A DNA stretch of 64,000 nt, from NCBI GenBank assembly GCA_030832085.1, contig JAURJU010000050.1, forward strand, positions 341,786 through 405,785, read 5' to 3'. How positions within the stretch are numbered: the first letter of the stretch is position 1; each line of letters opens with the position of its first letter. Made by a program: the position numbers and the translations under genes. Shown in pieces: positions 29,301 through 37,517 of this stretch. The stretch comes from Chitinophagales bacterium. GTDB lineage: Bacteria; Bacteroidota; Bacteroidia; Chitinophagales; Chitinophagaceae. The notes beneath the pieces were generated by a model that saw nothing but the letters and a program-made list of their open reading frames with translations, was not told the origin of the DNA and made no database searches.

Positions 29301-29561
29301 CACAAGCGTTTCAATGCTACCAAAACCTACACTGGAAACAGCAATGCGATCACCAGCTTTTGCATTGATGGAAAAAGTTCCATCGGCATTGGATTTGGCA
29401 CCTGCTTTAGTTGAGTTGTTTACAATAGACGCACCTGAAATGGGTGTATTGTCTTTTGAAGATCTGACCACTCCCTTGAAAGTGGTTTGGGCAAAAGCCA
29501 AAGACGAAATTGCTGTTGCCATGATGAATAGCAACAACATCCTGATGTTAATCAGTCGCAT
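26319..29561 (-). CDS. SusC/RagA TonB-dependent outer-membrane glycan transporter (no STN domain)
   Basis: A 1080-residue protein with a signal peptide (about 1-24, ending AFAQ), then directly a carboxypeptidase-regulatory-like domain (TTFKGVVRSSKDNTPISGASIV), VVVGYATQ near residue 109, a plug with GSQAGNGVILITTKKG, and a barrel ending FAVGLNVTF. It lacks the STN domain seen in part in the other SusC of this window, so any control must be through a cytoplasmic or hybrid regulator outside it. The pair lies 98 bases downstream of the MFS gene, and a candidate promoter is at 29614-29644. Confidence 0.96.
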   Translation of the reverse strand: MRLINIRMLLLFIMATAISSLAFAQTTFKGVVRSSKDNTPISGASIVNNSTKAGAKSNADGTFSINAKAGDRIAVSSVGFGSIETLVLRGMSAINVKLDPTEESMESVVVVGYATQKKVNLTGAVSTITAKQIEDRPITNLSTSLAGLLSGVAVQQGSGQPGSDGASITVRGRGTLSGSSPLIIIDGVIGALDAVNPQDVESVSVLKDAASASIYGSQAGNGVILITTKKGTRNKLSVTYNGIYSSTSPMNMPNFVTNYADHMRYTNEAHTNLGQAAKYSALTIAAWDSASKIPDALNPLGVPNFLAYPNTDWADAFFSKRLVQNHNVSINGGSDKTTYLLSLGYLNNQGTIENTWSQRFQFRSNIESKVTKFLTVGSQTFALFQNDAMGNVTDAFTYLRATTPGIIPQYGGKYGYAQTSEENQQANNVFSFLNNRLGKDQTSRFNTTVYATATILKGLSFETRFNYQMRQNEYRSRSNPDASVRWNFATNTQMTFQPNPANLSSTYNYDKNYQITLDNVLRYSTTLGKDHDLSAFVGYNQLYYNYYNISASKQGMIDYGLYVPSAVLNPTSTTGSENDWAIRSLFGRVNYAFKGKYLLEGNLRYDGVSRFAPESRFGYFPSASAGWRISEEKFMDGIKWINNLKLRASWGELGSYASGNYDWQATYSPRLYSFNNVQASGLAVGRFANPDLRWESTNIKNIGIDASLFGNKLNIEIDVFRRNTDGILSTIAIPITAGIASAPTVNLAAVQNQGFEITLGTKGKVGAVRYNLSGNFAYTDNSVTKFRGKLVEGYVTDAAGVKTYQSNLSAVYNSGALEDKKIGEHYIYKIYNGNGKYTNADGSVNINGGPKDGMIRTTADLDWAKAMLAAGYKLRPGTSVRKDAIWYGDLLYADLNGDGDYGNSFDRYFTGTSTLPKYVFGFAADFSWKSFDLSLIFSGAAGHQIQFNSIGYNNSAVVWGNAINADVVKSRYYYNDANPADPKNNINGKNPRLKVADAQNAQASDWWLFNGDWMKLKNLQLGYNLPSNVVGRLAIQRARVYFSGENLFMLTSFPGLDPELGANITYPTMKQFAVGLNVTF

Positions 29562-29613
29562 AAGTGTTGGTTTGATAAATAATTAATTAAGGGATATAAC
29601 TCGATAATGGACG

Positions 29614-29644
29614 ACAAGTTAGTCAAAAAAAATTGTTATTTAAA
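29614..29644 (-). promoter_or_regulatory. Possible promoter for the second susC operon
   Basis: On the minus strand a TAACTTGT box (29614-29621) resembles the Bacteroidota -7 consensus TAnnTTTG, with a TTTA element (29641-29644) 19 bases upstream. The same TAACTTGT octamer with a better -33 lies before the FAD oxidoreductase gene. A 50-base leader would result. The -33 match is weak. Confidence 0.35.
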
Positions 29645-29658
29645 CCAGAAATTGAATC

Positions 29659-30939
29659 TTACTTGCCAACAAGATTCTCTTCCAGTTTTTCCAGAGATAC
29701 GCCCTTTGTTTCAGGAACCTTGACAAAAATCCAAACCAATTGAAGGACCATCATCCCGGCAAAAAAAGCGAAAATGGGCCATGGATTGTCCTTGAAAATT
29801 CCATCTTCCGCATCTAAAAATACGGGAGTAATTAAAGTAATCAATGCTGCAAAAATCCAATGTACACTGGCACCAAAGGATTGGCCCAATGCCCTGACCT
29901 GGTTGGGAAATATTTCAGCAATGAAAACCCAGATCACTGCACCTTGGCCTATTGCATGTGATGCAATAAATACAAGCAGGAACGAAAGCAGGAATGCAGG
30001 TGAAGCTCCTGCATAAAAAGACCAAGCCACCATGGAAAGGCTGATGATATAACCAACAGAACCAATGATGAGCAACGTTTTTCTTCCCAAACGATCGATC
30101 AGGTACAAACCAACAAACGTGAACAACAGGTTGGTTCCGCCGATGGCGATGGAATTGAACAGTGAATCCTTTGCTGCAAGGCCTGCCCTTTCCAAAATTT
30201 CAGGTGCATAATAAAGAATGAAATTGATGCCCGATACCTGATTGAAAAATGCAATCATGAAAGCAAGACCAATGATTCTTTTGTTGCGTGCTGAAAACAG
30301 TTCCTGTCGGTTCGAATCCTGCTTCTGGATGTTTTTGCTTTCCAACCAACGCGGGCTCTCCGGAATACCAATGACCATCAGGGTATAAACAATTGACGGA
30401 ACAGCCATCACACCCAACATCCATCGCCAATCATTGCTGCCACCAAACCCTTCTAAAAAATAATTGGAAAGAAAGGCAATCAGGATGCCGAAAACAATAT
30501 TGAACTGGTACATGGCCACCAATCTTCCCCTGGTGGCAGGTGTTGAAATCTCGGAAATATAAGTTGGTGCCGCAACAGAGGATACACCAATGCCAATTCC
30601 GCCAATGAACCTGAACAATGAAAAAGTATACGGGTCTTGTGCCAATGCAGAGCCAATGGCAGAGACACTGAACAATATTCCTATCCAGAACAAGATTTTT
30701 TTTCTGCCATATTTTTCAGTGGGAACACCACCAAAAATAGAACCCAACACTGTTCCCCAAAGCGCCATTGACATGATGAAAAATCCATGAAAAAGCGGAG
30801 TGGTATGCCACAATTCCTTGATGGGAAGATTGGCTCCTGAAATAACCACCGTATCAAAACCAAAAATAAAACCTGCCAATGCTGCAATCAATGAAATACC
30901 AAAAAGGCTTTTTCCTCCAGTGTTGTGGGAGATATCCAT
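29659..30939 (-). CDS. MFS sugar-porter family transporter
   Basis: A 426-residue inner-membrane protein with about 12 hydrophobic segments. Sugar-porter marks are GFIFGFDTVVISGA in the first helix, GRKK after helix 2, RFIGGIGIGVSSVAAPTYISEISTPATRGRLV, PESPRWL in the central loop, LIDRLGRKTLL after helix 8, and VPETKGVSLEKLEE at the C-terminus. The family carries hexoses, pentoses or hexuronates with protons. The central loop is slightly short. Its place at the head of the locus suggests import of a monosaccharide set free in the periplasm, such as GalNAc/GlcNAc or a uronate; this is inference. Confidence 0.92.
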   Translation of the reverse strand: MDISHNTGGKSLFGISLIAALAGFIFGFDTVVISGANLPIKELWHTTPLFHGFFIMSMALWGTVLGSIFGGVPTEKYGRKKILFWIGILFSVSAIGSALAQDPYTFSLFRFIGGIGIGVSSVAAPTYISEISTPATRGRLVAMYQFNIVFGILIAFLSNYFLEGFGGSNDWRWMLGVMAVPSIVYTLMVIGIPESPRWLESKNIQKQDSNRQELFSARNKRIIGLAFMIAFFNQVSGINFILYYAPEILERAGLAAKDSLFNSIAIGGTNLLFTFVGLYLIDRLGRKTLLIIGSVGYIISLSMVAWSFYAGASPAFLLSFLLVFIASHAIGQGAVIWVFIAEIFPNQVRALGQSFGASVHWIFAALITLITPVFLDAEDGIFKDNPWPIFAFFAGMMVLQLVWIFVKVPETKGVSLEKLEENLVGK

Positions 30940-31043
30940 TTGCGGTTGTTTTAATGCAGTAATTTAAGCATAAATTGATAAAACCCTCACCCATACAAGT
31001 GACAATACATTGAAATTGGGTGCAGGTTTTTGCGCATGATGGA

Positions 31044-31075
31044 TTTTGACTTTTTAAATCTTTTAAATAACTTGT
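31044..31075 (+). promoter_or_regulatory. Candidate promoter of the FAD oxidoreductase gene
   Basis: TTTTG at 31044-31048 and TAACTTGT at 31068-31075 are 19 bases apart, the spacing of the Bacteroidota -33/-7 promoter (TTTG, 19-21 bases, TAnnTTTG). The start would fall near 31082, only about 9 bases before the ATG at 31091. Confidence 0.45.
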
Positions 31076-31090
31076 TCGTTAAATCAACAC

Positions 31091-32740
31091 ATGAACCGCA
31101 GAAATTTTTTTGATGTCATTTCCTCAATGCCCATGGCCAAAGCTACACCTGTTGACCTTGTCATTGCAGGAGGAGGACTTGGAGGAGTGGCTGCAGCATT
31201 AGCGGCCCTGAGAAATGGCCTGAGTGTTGTACTGACGGAAGAGAACGATTGGGTGGGCGGTCAGATTACCTCACAAGGTGTTCCGCCAGATGAGCATCCC
31301 TGGATTGAAACACATGGTGCACCCAAGACCTATCGTGAATACCGCAACCTTGTTCGCGATCATTATAAACGATTTTATCCCTTAACCGAAGAAGCCAAAT
31401 CAAGACCCAACCTGAACCCAGGCGATGGTGCAGTATCCAGGCTCTGCCATGAGCCCCGTGTTGCACACGCTGTGATGATCGAAATGCTGACAAAGTACCT
31501 GAGTACGGGACAACTTACACTTTTACTGCAATGCAAATTGCAAAAGGCAATGGTCTTGGGCAATACTGTTGCTTCGATTGTGGTCAAGGATTTGAAAACA
31601 GGAAAACCAAAAACCCTTGTTGCAAAACATTTTATAGATGCCACCGAACTAGGCGATTTGCTTCCTCTCACCGGTACCGAGTATGTGACGGGCACCGAAT
31701 CAAAGGCTGAAACAGGAGAACTGCATGCACCTGAAAAAGCTGATCCAACCAACAACCAGTCGTTTACCATGTGCTTTGCCATGGATTATGTTGAGGGTGA
31801 AAACCACGTGATTGCAAAGCCAAAGGAGTATGATTTTTGGAAAGAACATGTGCCCGCACTTTCACCGTCCTGGTCAGGCAAATTACTCAGCCTGGAATAT
31901 TCCAGCCCTACTACGCTACAACCCAAGGCACTTGGATTTCATCCTGAAGGCATTGCCACTGGAGAAAAACTGAACCTCTGGAACTACAGAAAAATCATCA
32001 ACAAAAATAATTTCCTACCGGGGGTGTACAAGAGTGATATCACGATCGTCAACTGGCCCCAGAATGATTACATGCTGGGGAACATTGTAGATGTCAGCGA
32101 AAAAGAATTCAACAAACACGTTGATAGGGCCAAACAACTCAGCCTTTCATTGCTCTACTGGTTGCAGACAGAAGCACCAAGGCCTGATGGCGGTAAAGGT
32201 TGGCCAGGACTGCGTTTGAGAAATGATGTGATGGGAACCTCCGATGGCCTTGCACAGTATCCGTATATCCGTGAATCAAGAAGGATCAAGGCTGAATTTA
32301 CCATCCTGGAAGAACATGTTGGAAAGGACCAGGCTGCACAATCATCCCTGCCAAAAAACAACCGCGGGTCTGCACGCTTTGAAGACAGTGTTGGTATTGG
32401 GTATTATCATATAGACCTGCATCCAAGCTCGAGCGGGAACAACTACATCGATTTCCCTTCTATACCCTTCCAGATTCCTTTGGGAGCATTGCTACCCATC
32501 AGAATGGAAAACATCATCCCTGCCAATAAAAACATTGGCACCACCCATATCACCAACGGTTGTTACCGTTTGCACCCCGTGGAATGGAGCATTGGCGAGG
32601 CAGCAGGTTGCCTGATTGCCTATGCACAAAAAAACGGAATACAAACAAGAACAGTAAGGAACAATCCCCAGCACTTGTCTGCATTCCAATCTTTTATCAG
32701 GTCACAAGGTATTGAAACCGAATGGCCTGAAACAAGATAG
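31091..32740 (+). CDS. FAD-dependent oxidoreductase (PF12831-like)
   Basis: A 549-residue protein. It starts MNRRNFFDVI, which recalls a twin-arginine signal, but no hydrophobic stretch follows, so export is doubtful. The dinucleotide-binding loop GGGLGG is at 27-32, followed by a glutamate-ended strand (VVLTEENDWVGGQ), DATELGDLLPL and GIGYYHIDLHPS. The C-terminal block NIGTTHITNGCYRLHPVEWSIGEAAG is also typical of the FAD-dependent oxidoreductase family found in many Bacteroidota and Planctomycetota glycan loci. The substrate is not known. It is divergent from the MFS gene and ends one base from the esterase on the other strand. Confidence 0.8.
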   Translation: MNRRNFFDVISSMPMAKATPVDLVIAGGGLGGVAAALAALRNGLSVVLTEENDWVGGQITSQGVPPDEHPWIETHGAPKTYREYRNLVRDHYKRFYPLTEEAKSRPNLNPGDGAVSRLCHEPRVAHAVMIEMLTKYLSTGQLTLLLQCKLQKAMVLGNTVASIVVKDLKTGKPKTLVAKHFIDATELGDLLPLTGTEYVTGTESKAETGELHAPEKADPTNNQSFTMCFAMDYVEGENHVIAKPKEYDFWKEHVPALSPSWSGKLLSLEYSSPTTLQPKALGFHPEGIATGEKLNLWNYRKIINKNNFLPGVYKSDITIVNWPQNDYMLGNIVDVSEKEFNKHVDRAKQLSLSLLYWLQTEAPRPDGGKGWPGLRLRNDVMGTSDGLAQYPYIRESRRIKAEFTILEEHVGKDQAAQSSLPKNNRGSARFEDSVGIGYYHIDLHPSSSGNNYIDFPSIPFQIPLGALLPIRMENIIPANKNIGTTHITNGCYRLHPVEWSIGEAAGCLIAYAQKNGIQTRTVRNNPQHLSAFQSFIRSQGIETEWPETR

Positions 32741-34033
32741 TTATTGCTTTAGTTTGGACAACAACCAGTTCGTATATTTCGCACGTTGCTCAGTATAGGT
32801 CCAATGACCGGTATCATGAAATATGGATGCCTGCTTGGGTGCGTTGATGGAATTGTATGCCGCATAAAATGAAGTGGGTGGGCAGGTTTCATCGTTGAAA
32901 CCCCATGTATAATAGCCTTCGATGTTGACTGCTTTTGCAAAATTTACCACATCATAATAAGCCAGTGTATTGATCACTTTTGGATTGCTGGTATTGGCAA
33001 CATTGTTAGGACTCAACATGTGCGGCCATCCTCCGGCACGGTTGGCTGCATAACCTGTCAAATCACAAAGTGCAGGGTACATTGCAGCCAGGTATTTGAC
33101 ACGCTTATCCAAAGAAGCTGTAATGATGCTCAAGGCGCCGCCCTGGCTTCCACCGCTCACAGCAAGCGTATGTCCATCAAACTCAGGCAAGCTGAAAATA
33201 AGGTCATTGGAGCGTATTGTATTGGCATAAACCCGCTTGTAATAATACCTGTCTCGGTCATCCATGTTATAGGTGAAATAGCTTTTAAGTCCACCCACAA
33301 CCAGATCGGCATACACTGATGGATCAAGGATAACAGAGATGCCATGAATACCAATCGTCAACACAATAACACCCTGGTCAGCCAATTCAAGGTCCGGACC
33401 GTATGCACGCACACCTGCACCAGGCACTTGCAAAACGGCAGGATATTTTCCTGATTTTTTGGGGATGCAAAGAATTCCATAGACCCTGGATCCGCCATAT
33501 CCCTGGAAGTTTACATGGTATACATTTGTTTTTGCAGATGAACGATCAGGGAGCAATGTCATTTTTGTATCCAGCGGAAGTTTTGACAGCTCAGCACTTG
33601 TTGCACTCCAGAATGCATCAAAATCTGCGGGTTTGGTGACCACCGGCTGAATCTTGCTGATCTCATATCCCGTAGTGGTAAGGTTGCGGTATTGTTTACC
33701 ATCAACAACGACAGTAGCGACACAACGCAGGAAGCCAGGCTCTTTCATGGAAATGCCAGCAGTGATGAACCTGCCATCTTTTAAATAAACAGAATCATCC
33801 TTGATGGGTTTCATTCTTTCGGGTCCAATTTGATAATACACCATTACATTCTTTTGCGGTACACCAAACTTCAAAACCTGAATTGTAAAAGTGGAAGGCT
33901 CACCCAGCTTGTATTCCCAGTTGTCATGATCGGGTGTGATGACGATGTTAATGGGTTGTACTGTTGGCTGGGCAACAACAAAGACAGTAGAAAAAATAAG
34001 CGCAATGGTGCACAGCATTTTTTGTAATCGCAT
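32741..34033 (-). CDS. Secreted acetyl-xylan-esterase-like (AXE1/CE7 type) alpha/beta-hydrolase
   Basis: The ATG at 34033 gives 430 residues with a signal peptide (1-21, VVAQ); the frame extends 11 codons upstream without a signal-like start. Residues about 30-125 form an Ig-like N-terminal domain. The hydrolase follows, with GGSQGG at 294-299 (Ser296), an Asp in FNDETCPPTS and a His in FHDTGHWTY. VPGAGVRAYGPD carries the oxyanion region. AXE1 enzymes remove acetyl groups from sugars and antibiotics. The gene is 29 bases downstream of the heme/copper lipoprotein gene on the same strand. Confidence 0.85.
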   Translation of the reverse strand: MRLQKMLCTIALIFSTVFVVAQPTVQPINIVITPDHDNWEYKLGEPSTFTIQVLKFGVPQKNVMVYYQIGPERMKPIKDDSVYLKDGRFITAGISMKEPGFLRCVATVVVDGKQYRNLTTTGYEISKIQPVVTKPADFDAFWSATSAELSKLPLDTKMTLLPDRSSAKTNVYHVNFQGYGGSRVYGILCIPKKSGKYPAVLQVPGAGVRAYGPDLELADQGVIVLTIGIHGISVILDPSVYADLVVGGLKSYFTYNMDDRDRYYYKRVYANTIRSNDLIFSLPEFDGHTLAVSGGSQGGALSIITASLDKRVKYLAAMYPALCDLTGYAANRAGGWPHMLSPNNVANTSNPKVINTLAYYDVVNFAKAVNIEGYYTWGFNDETCPPTSFYAAYNSINAPKQASIFHDTGHWTYTEQRAKYTNWLLSKLKQ

Positions 34034-34062
34034 GGCAATTGAATTTAATGATATAACATAGA

Positions 34063-35406
34063 TCAATAATAGTATCCGAAAATGATGTTCATCTCATCTT
34101 CACTGGTAAGGCCAAAGGCAACTGCTTTTGATGAACTGTTGTAGTAAGTAACTTCTGAGGTAAGCCCTTCGCCAGGCTGCAAAACGATTGGCGTTGCAAA
34201 AGATTTTACAAAAGGATGAAGCCAGTCGGTGTTGGTATATACAAGCTCGCCATTTCGGGGACCGCCTGCAATCCTGATATCAAATTTTTCACCGAAGCGG
34301 TGAAAATGGGAGGTCAACATCACCACCCGTGTTATCGCATTGAAAGTGAATGTTTTTGAAAAGGTTTTTCTTTGTCCGGCAGGAATGGAAATGTCCAGGT
34401 TGTTCAAATCCAATGTCTTTGCGATGAATTGTACATTGGATGAGGGAATGGTATGAAAGTTCACATAATTCTCCCCCTTGAGCAAAAGGTTTGTCTTGTT
34501 GAAATAATGGGCATTGAGATCGAGGGGTGTTGCAGGGTCCAGCTTTAAAGCGACCCCGGGAGGCAAGGTCACATCTGAATTCACATCTGTTCCACCCCCG
34601 AAAAAGATATGGTTCTGCATTTCCGCTGCAGTGAACATATTAAGACTTCCATCTGTGTTTCGGATGTCTCGGAGAATATTCAATTGTGGTAACGTATTCA
34701 GGTTTCGGAAGCCATACACCACAAAATGATGGCTGTTGGAACGACCTTTCATTTCTATCCTGTTTACATAAACAGGTGCTGTGTTAGGTGTATTGGCCCT
34801 AAGAAATACCTCGCGTTCAAAATTCTTGGGAACATCAAAAAGATCAATCTTCATTTGAAACCCATTTCCGACAGCTGGTGGAGCCAAAGGTGTTATATCT
34901 TGCTGACATGCAGTGCTGTCTTTCAACACAGAGGTACTGATCCCCGTTTCAGTTGCAGTGGCACCTGCATTGATCCAACGCTTGATGAATTCGACCTGCC
35001 CTTGGGTAAGATAGTTTCCACCCAAAGGCATTTGACTGCCAAAATTGGATGTTGCACTGTGGTGTGTCGACTGGCAGGAAATCTTGTGGAAGAGAAAACT
35101 GTTGTCTGCATCAAATGGTTTAACCAACTGAAGCTTCAGCGCTGCTGCAGCCGGATTTTTAGCCATTTTCCCAACAAGATTTGAAAAAGCATTGCCCTTG
35201 GAAAGCACAAGCCCGTGTTGTGCATAGCTGGCATCAGCAGTGGAAGCATGGCACCCGGTTGTAGCACAGGATGTGGCCAATATTTGGTCCTCAATGATTG
35301 TAAATGAGGAATTCTGCGTATTGCTGTCTACTGCCTTTTTTTGACATGAATTCATGACAAGCGCCAGTATTGAAAAGATGGATATGGCAAAAGTTAAGGG
35401 CTTCAT
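34063..35406 (-). CDS. Lipoprotein joining a c-type heme motif to a peptidylglycine-monooxygenase-like copper fold
   Basis: A 447-residue lipoprotein (lipobox Cys21, NSCQKK). Residues about 35-150 look like a Planctomycete-type cytochrome c domain, with CATTGCH at 47-53 (a CX4CH spacing, not CXXCH) and a candidate axial Met126 in QMPLGG. Residues about 180-447 carry all the ligand positions of type II ascorbate-dependent copper monooxygenases: His226-His227 (NSHHF), His300 (NAHYF), HFH at 367-369, and Met439 in TSEDEMN near the C-terminus. PHM-type enzymes hydroxylate C-H bonds with two copper sites. The cytochrome domain could supply electrons. The substrate is unknown. It faces the PAP2 gene across a 266-base divergent gap. 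Confidence 0.7.
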   Translation of the reverse strand: MKPLTFAISIFSILALVMNSCQKKAVDSNTQNSSFTIIEDQILATSCATTGCHASTADASYAQHGLVLSKGNAFSNLVGKMAKNPAAAALKLQLVKPFDADNSFLFHKISCQSTHHSATSNFGSQMPLGGNYLTQGQVEFIKRWINAGATATETGISTSVLKDSTACQQDITPLAPPAVGNGFQMKIDLFDVPKNFEREVFLRANTPNTAPVYVNRIEMKGRSNSHHFVVYGFRNLNTLPQLNILRDIRNTDGSLNMFTAAEMQNHIFFGGGTDVNSDVTLPPGVALKLDPATPLDLNAHYFNKTNLLLKGENYVNFHTIPSSNVQFIAKTLDLNNLDISIPAGQRKTFSKTFTFNAITRVVMLTSHFHRFGEKFDIRIAGGPRNGELVYTNTDWLHPFVKSFATPIVLQPGEGLTSEVTYYNSSSKAVAFGLTSEDEMNIIFGYYY

Positions 35407-35672
35407 CCGTTTATAAATTTGGAATGTAATATAATTTTATTTGATGATACATGGTATGACATCTGGAAAAACGGTCAGCTTCCCCGTGAAATAACAAATT
35501 GATCAATGTCAAAATAACTGAACAGCTCATCTTTTGGCCTTGTCTGCAATATGTTTAAACATGGGCAACCGACAACATGAAGAAAGCTGAAGAAAAAAAA
35601 TTATTTACAACCAAAGCCAATACCCATTAAATGGCTATCATTGCTAGGGCAGCTTAAACAACCGATCAAGCC

Positions 35673-36359
35673 ATGCAAAAAAAAATATTGAAAATACAGT
35701 TATTGATTTGCTTTCTTTTGGCCAGTACTTTTTCAAATGCGGTTGCGCTCAGTGACCTGGATAGTTTTCCTACAAAAAGATTGAAGAAAGAATTGATTCC
35801 AGCGACGATAACTTTCGCTACAGGCGCAGCATTCGCAGGAATTCCTGCATTGAGAAAAATCGAAAAGGCTGTTTACTATGGCTTTAACCCCACCAGAAAA
35901 TTGACATCCGTCGATGATTATACCCAATACGTACCCGCAGCAGTTGTTTTTGCCATGGATGCAGCAGGACTGAAGGGGAAAAACAAACCCCAACAACAGT
36001 TTCTATTGTATGCTTTGGGAAATGTCACTGCCACAGTCATCGTTCAACCGATGAAAAGGATTATCGGAAGAGAGCGCCCCAACAAATCAGATTTCCATTC
36101 CTTTCCTTCCGGACATACGAGTACAGCATTTGTTGCAGCTGAATTTTTGCACCAGGAATTTGGGCATTATTCTCCTTGGATCAGCATAGCGGGATATGCC
36201 ACGGCCGCCACAACAGGCTACTTGAGGATGTACAACAATGAACACTGGCTGGGTGATGTATTGGCGGGGGCTGCCATTGGCATGGCTTCTACCAGGTTTG
36301 TATACTGGATGAATGGGAAAATGAAAAAAAGAAAAGCGGTAAAAATACAAGGCATTTGA
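35673..36359 (+). CDS. PAP2 family membrane phosphatase
   Basis: A 228-residue protein with an N-terminal signal-type segment and four or five further hydrophobic helices. All three phosphatase motifs are present: KX6RP at 128-136, PSGH at 145-148, and R185-x5-H191-x3-D195 (LRMYNNEHWLGD). Such enzymes act on undecaprenyl diphosphate, phosphatidate or phosphatidylglycerophosphate in the membrane. It converges on crtY with 3 bases between stops. A link to isoprenoid diphosphates is tempting but rests on position alone. Confidence 0.9.
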   Translation: MQKKILKIQLLICFLLASTFSNAVALSDLDSFPTKRLKKELIPATITFATGAAFAGIPALRKIEKAVYYGFNPTRKLTSVDDYTQYVPAAVVFAMDAAGLKGKNKPQQQFLLYALGNVTATVIVQPMKRIIGRERPNKSDFHSFPSGHTSTAFVAAEFLHQEFGHYSPWISIAGYATAATTGYLRMYNNEHWLGDVLAGAAIGMASTRFVYWMNGKMKKRKAVKIQGI

Positions 36360-36362
36360 TGC

Positions 36363-37517
36363 TCATTTGAACAACTCTTTCCAACCTGCTTTCATGAAAG
36401 GCCATTGGGGGAGGGTATTCAGCAAGACCAGTTCCTGAGAGACTGATGTTTCGTTGTCCAGGAACCTGAATATCCGTTGTATGGGATTTCTGCTGAACAA
36501 GAGGGTAAAAATGCGGGAGCCTGGCATCTTTTTATGGAACAACATGTGCAGCAAAACCCTGTCATACCACATGAAGCGTTTTTCCCAGAATGGCTTGTTC
36601 ACAAAAGGGGTGTCCTTGTCCACCAACTGGCGAACCATGGCTGCAGCATGTTTTTGGATGAACCTGAAAGTGTATCCGCTTGACGGTTTGGTTTGACCAC
36701 CTGCAGTACCCATGTGTAGAATATTGCCATCCTGAGCAGGGAATTCATGGTCCGTCATGGGGATTACCCCAAATTCCTCTTCTACAACTTTATAATCTTC
36801 CAATTGCAAAAACTCCTTGAGGTAATCTTTCAATCCCTGATCATAAGACTGATGATCCAACAGGTTGGGGGTAAAGAGCGTAAACTCTACCAGGGCCCTG
36901 GTGGTTGAAAAGGGCATTACGTAAACAAAAGTGGTCCCCTCACCTTGGCCCACCCTGAAATCCATCAATGTTGGATGCTCCGGATCAAAAACCGGATGCG
37001 GGGTTTCAATGATCCATCCCTTGAAATGTTGCAGGAGATAATGACAATTGGAGGAAATCTGAGGTTGCTCGAAGAGAATGCTGTTGAAGACATACTGTCC
37101 GCTAAACAATTGGTTACCGGCGACGACTTCGACGCCATGTGTGCTGTTTTGAATGCCAGTTACTGCCGCCTTGACCCGATCAACCCTGCCAGAGCGGGAA
37201 ATGATTCCATGGCAATGCGTATAGAAATCAATGCCGCGGATCATTTTGTAGGAATAAGCACCGAGGTCCTTCAGAGAGGAATAACTGCCGCCATGGAACC
37301 AGGCCTTGTTCCATTTACGGTAAACAATCTCCTCAAACAATCCGGCATCCTTTTCCCAATAGCACCATGTCCGGTCGTTGCTGGCTTTTTCTTCTCTCTC
37401 TATCAGCAGTATTTTCTTTTGGGCCAGTGACGGTTCCCGCAATACATGCAGGATAAAGCTCAACCCAGCACAGCCGCCACCAGTAACAATATAATCGTAT
37501 TTATCCTTCTGGGGCAT
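36363..37517 (-). CDS. crtY: Lycopene beta-cyclase (CrtY/CrtL family)
   Basis: A 384-residue flavoprotein with the dinucleotide loop GGGCAG at 13-18 and the glutamate-ended strand ILLIEREEK. RTWCYWE and the late blocks FGVIPMTDHEFP and GTAGGQTKPSSGYTFRFIQKHA are lycopene-cyclase family marks. It makes beta-ionone rings from the psi ends of lycopene at the membrane. Its start overlaps the crtZ stop by 17 bases, so the two are co-translated. In Bacteroidota this enzyme often acts on one end only when the other is hydrated by CruF, which is also in the window. Confidence 0.92.
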   Translation of the reverse strand: MPQKDKYDYIVTGGGCAGLSFILHVLREPSLAQKKILLIEREEKASNDRTWCYWEKDAGLFEEIVYRKWNKAWFHGGSYSSLKDLGAYSYKMIRGIDFYTHCHGIISRSGRVDRVKAAVTGIQNSTHGVEVVAGNQLFSGQYVFNSILFEQPQISSNCHYLLQHFKGWIIETPHPVFDPEHPTLMDFRVGQGEGTTFVYVMPFSTTRALVEFTLFTPNLLDHQSYDQGLKDYLKEFLQLEDYKVVEEEFGVIPMTDHEFPAQDGNILHMGTAGGQTKPSSGYTFRFIQKHAAAMVRQLVDKDTPFVNKPFWEKRFMWYDRVLLHMLFHKKMPGSRIFTLLFSRNPIQRIFRFLDNETSVSQELVLLNTLPQWPFMKAGWKELFK

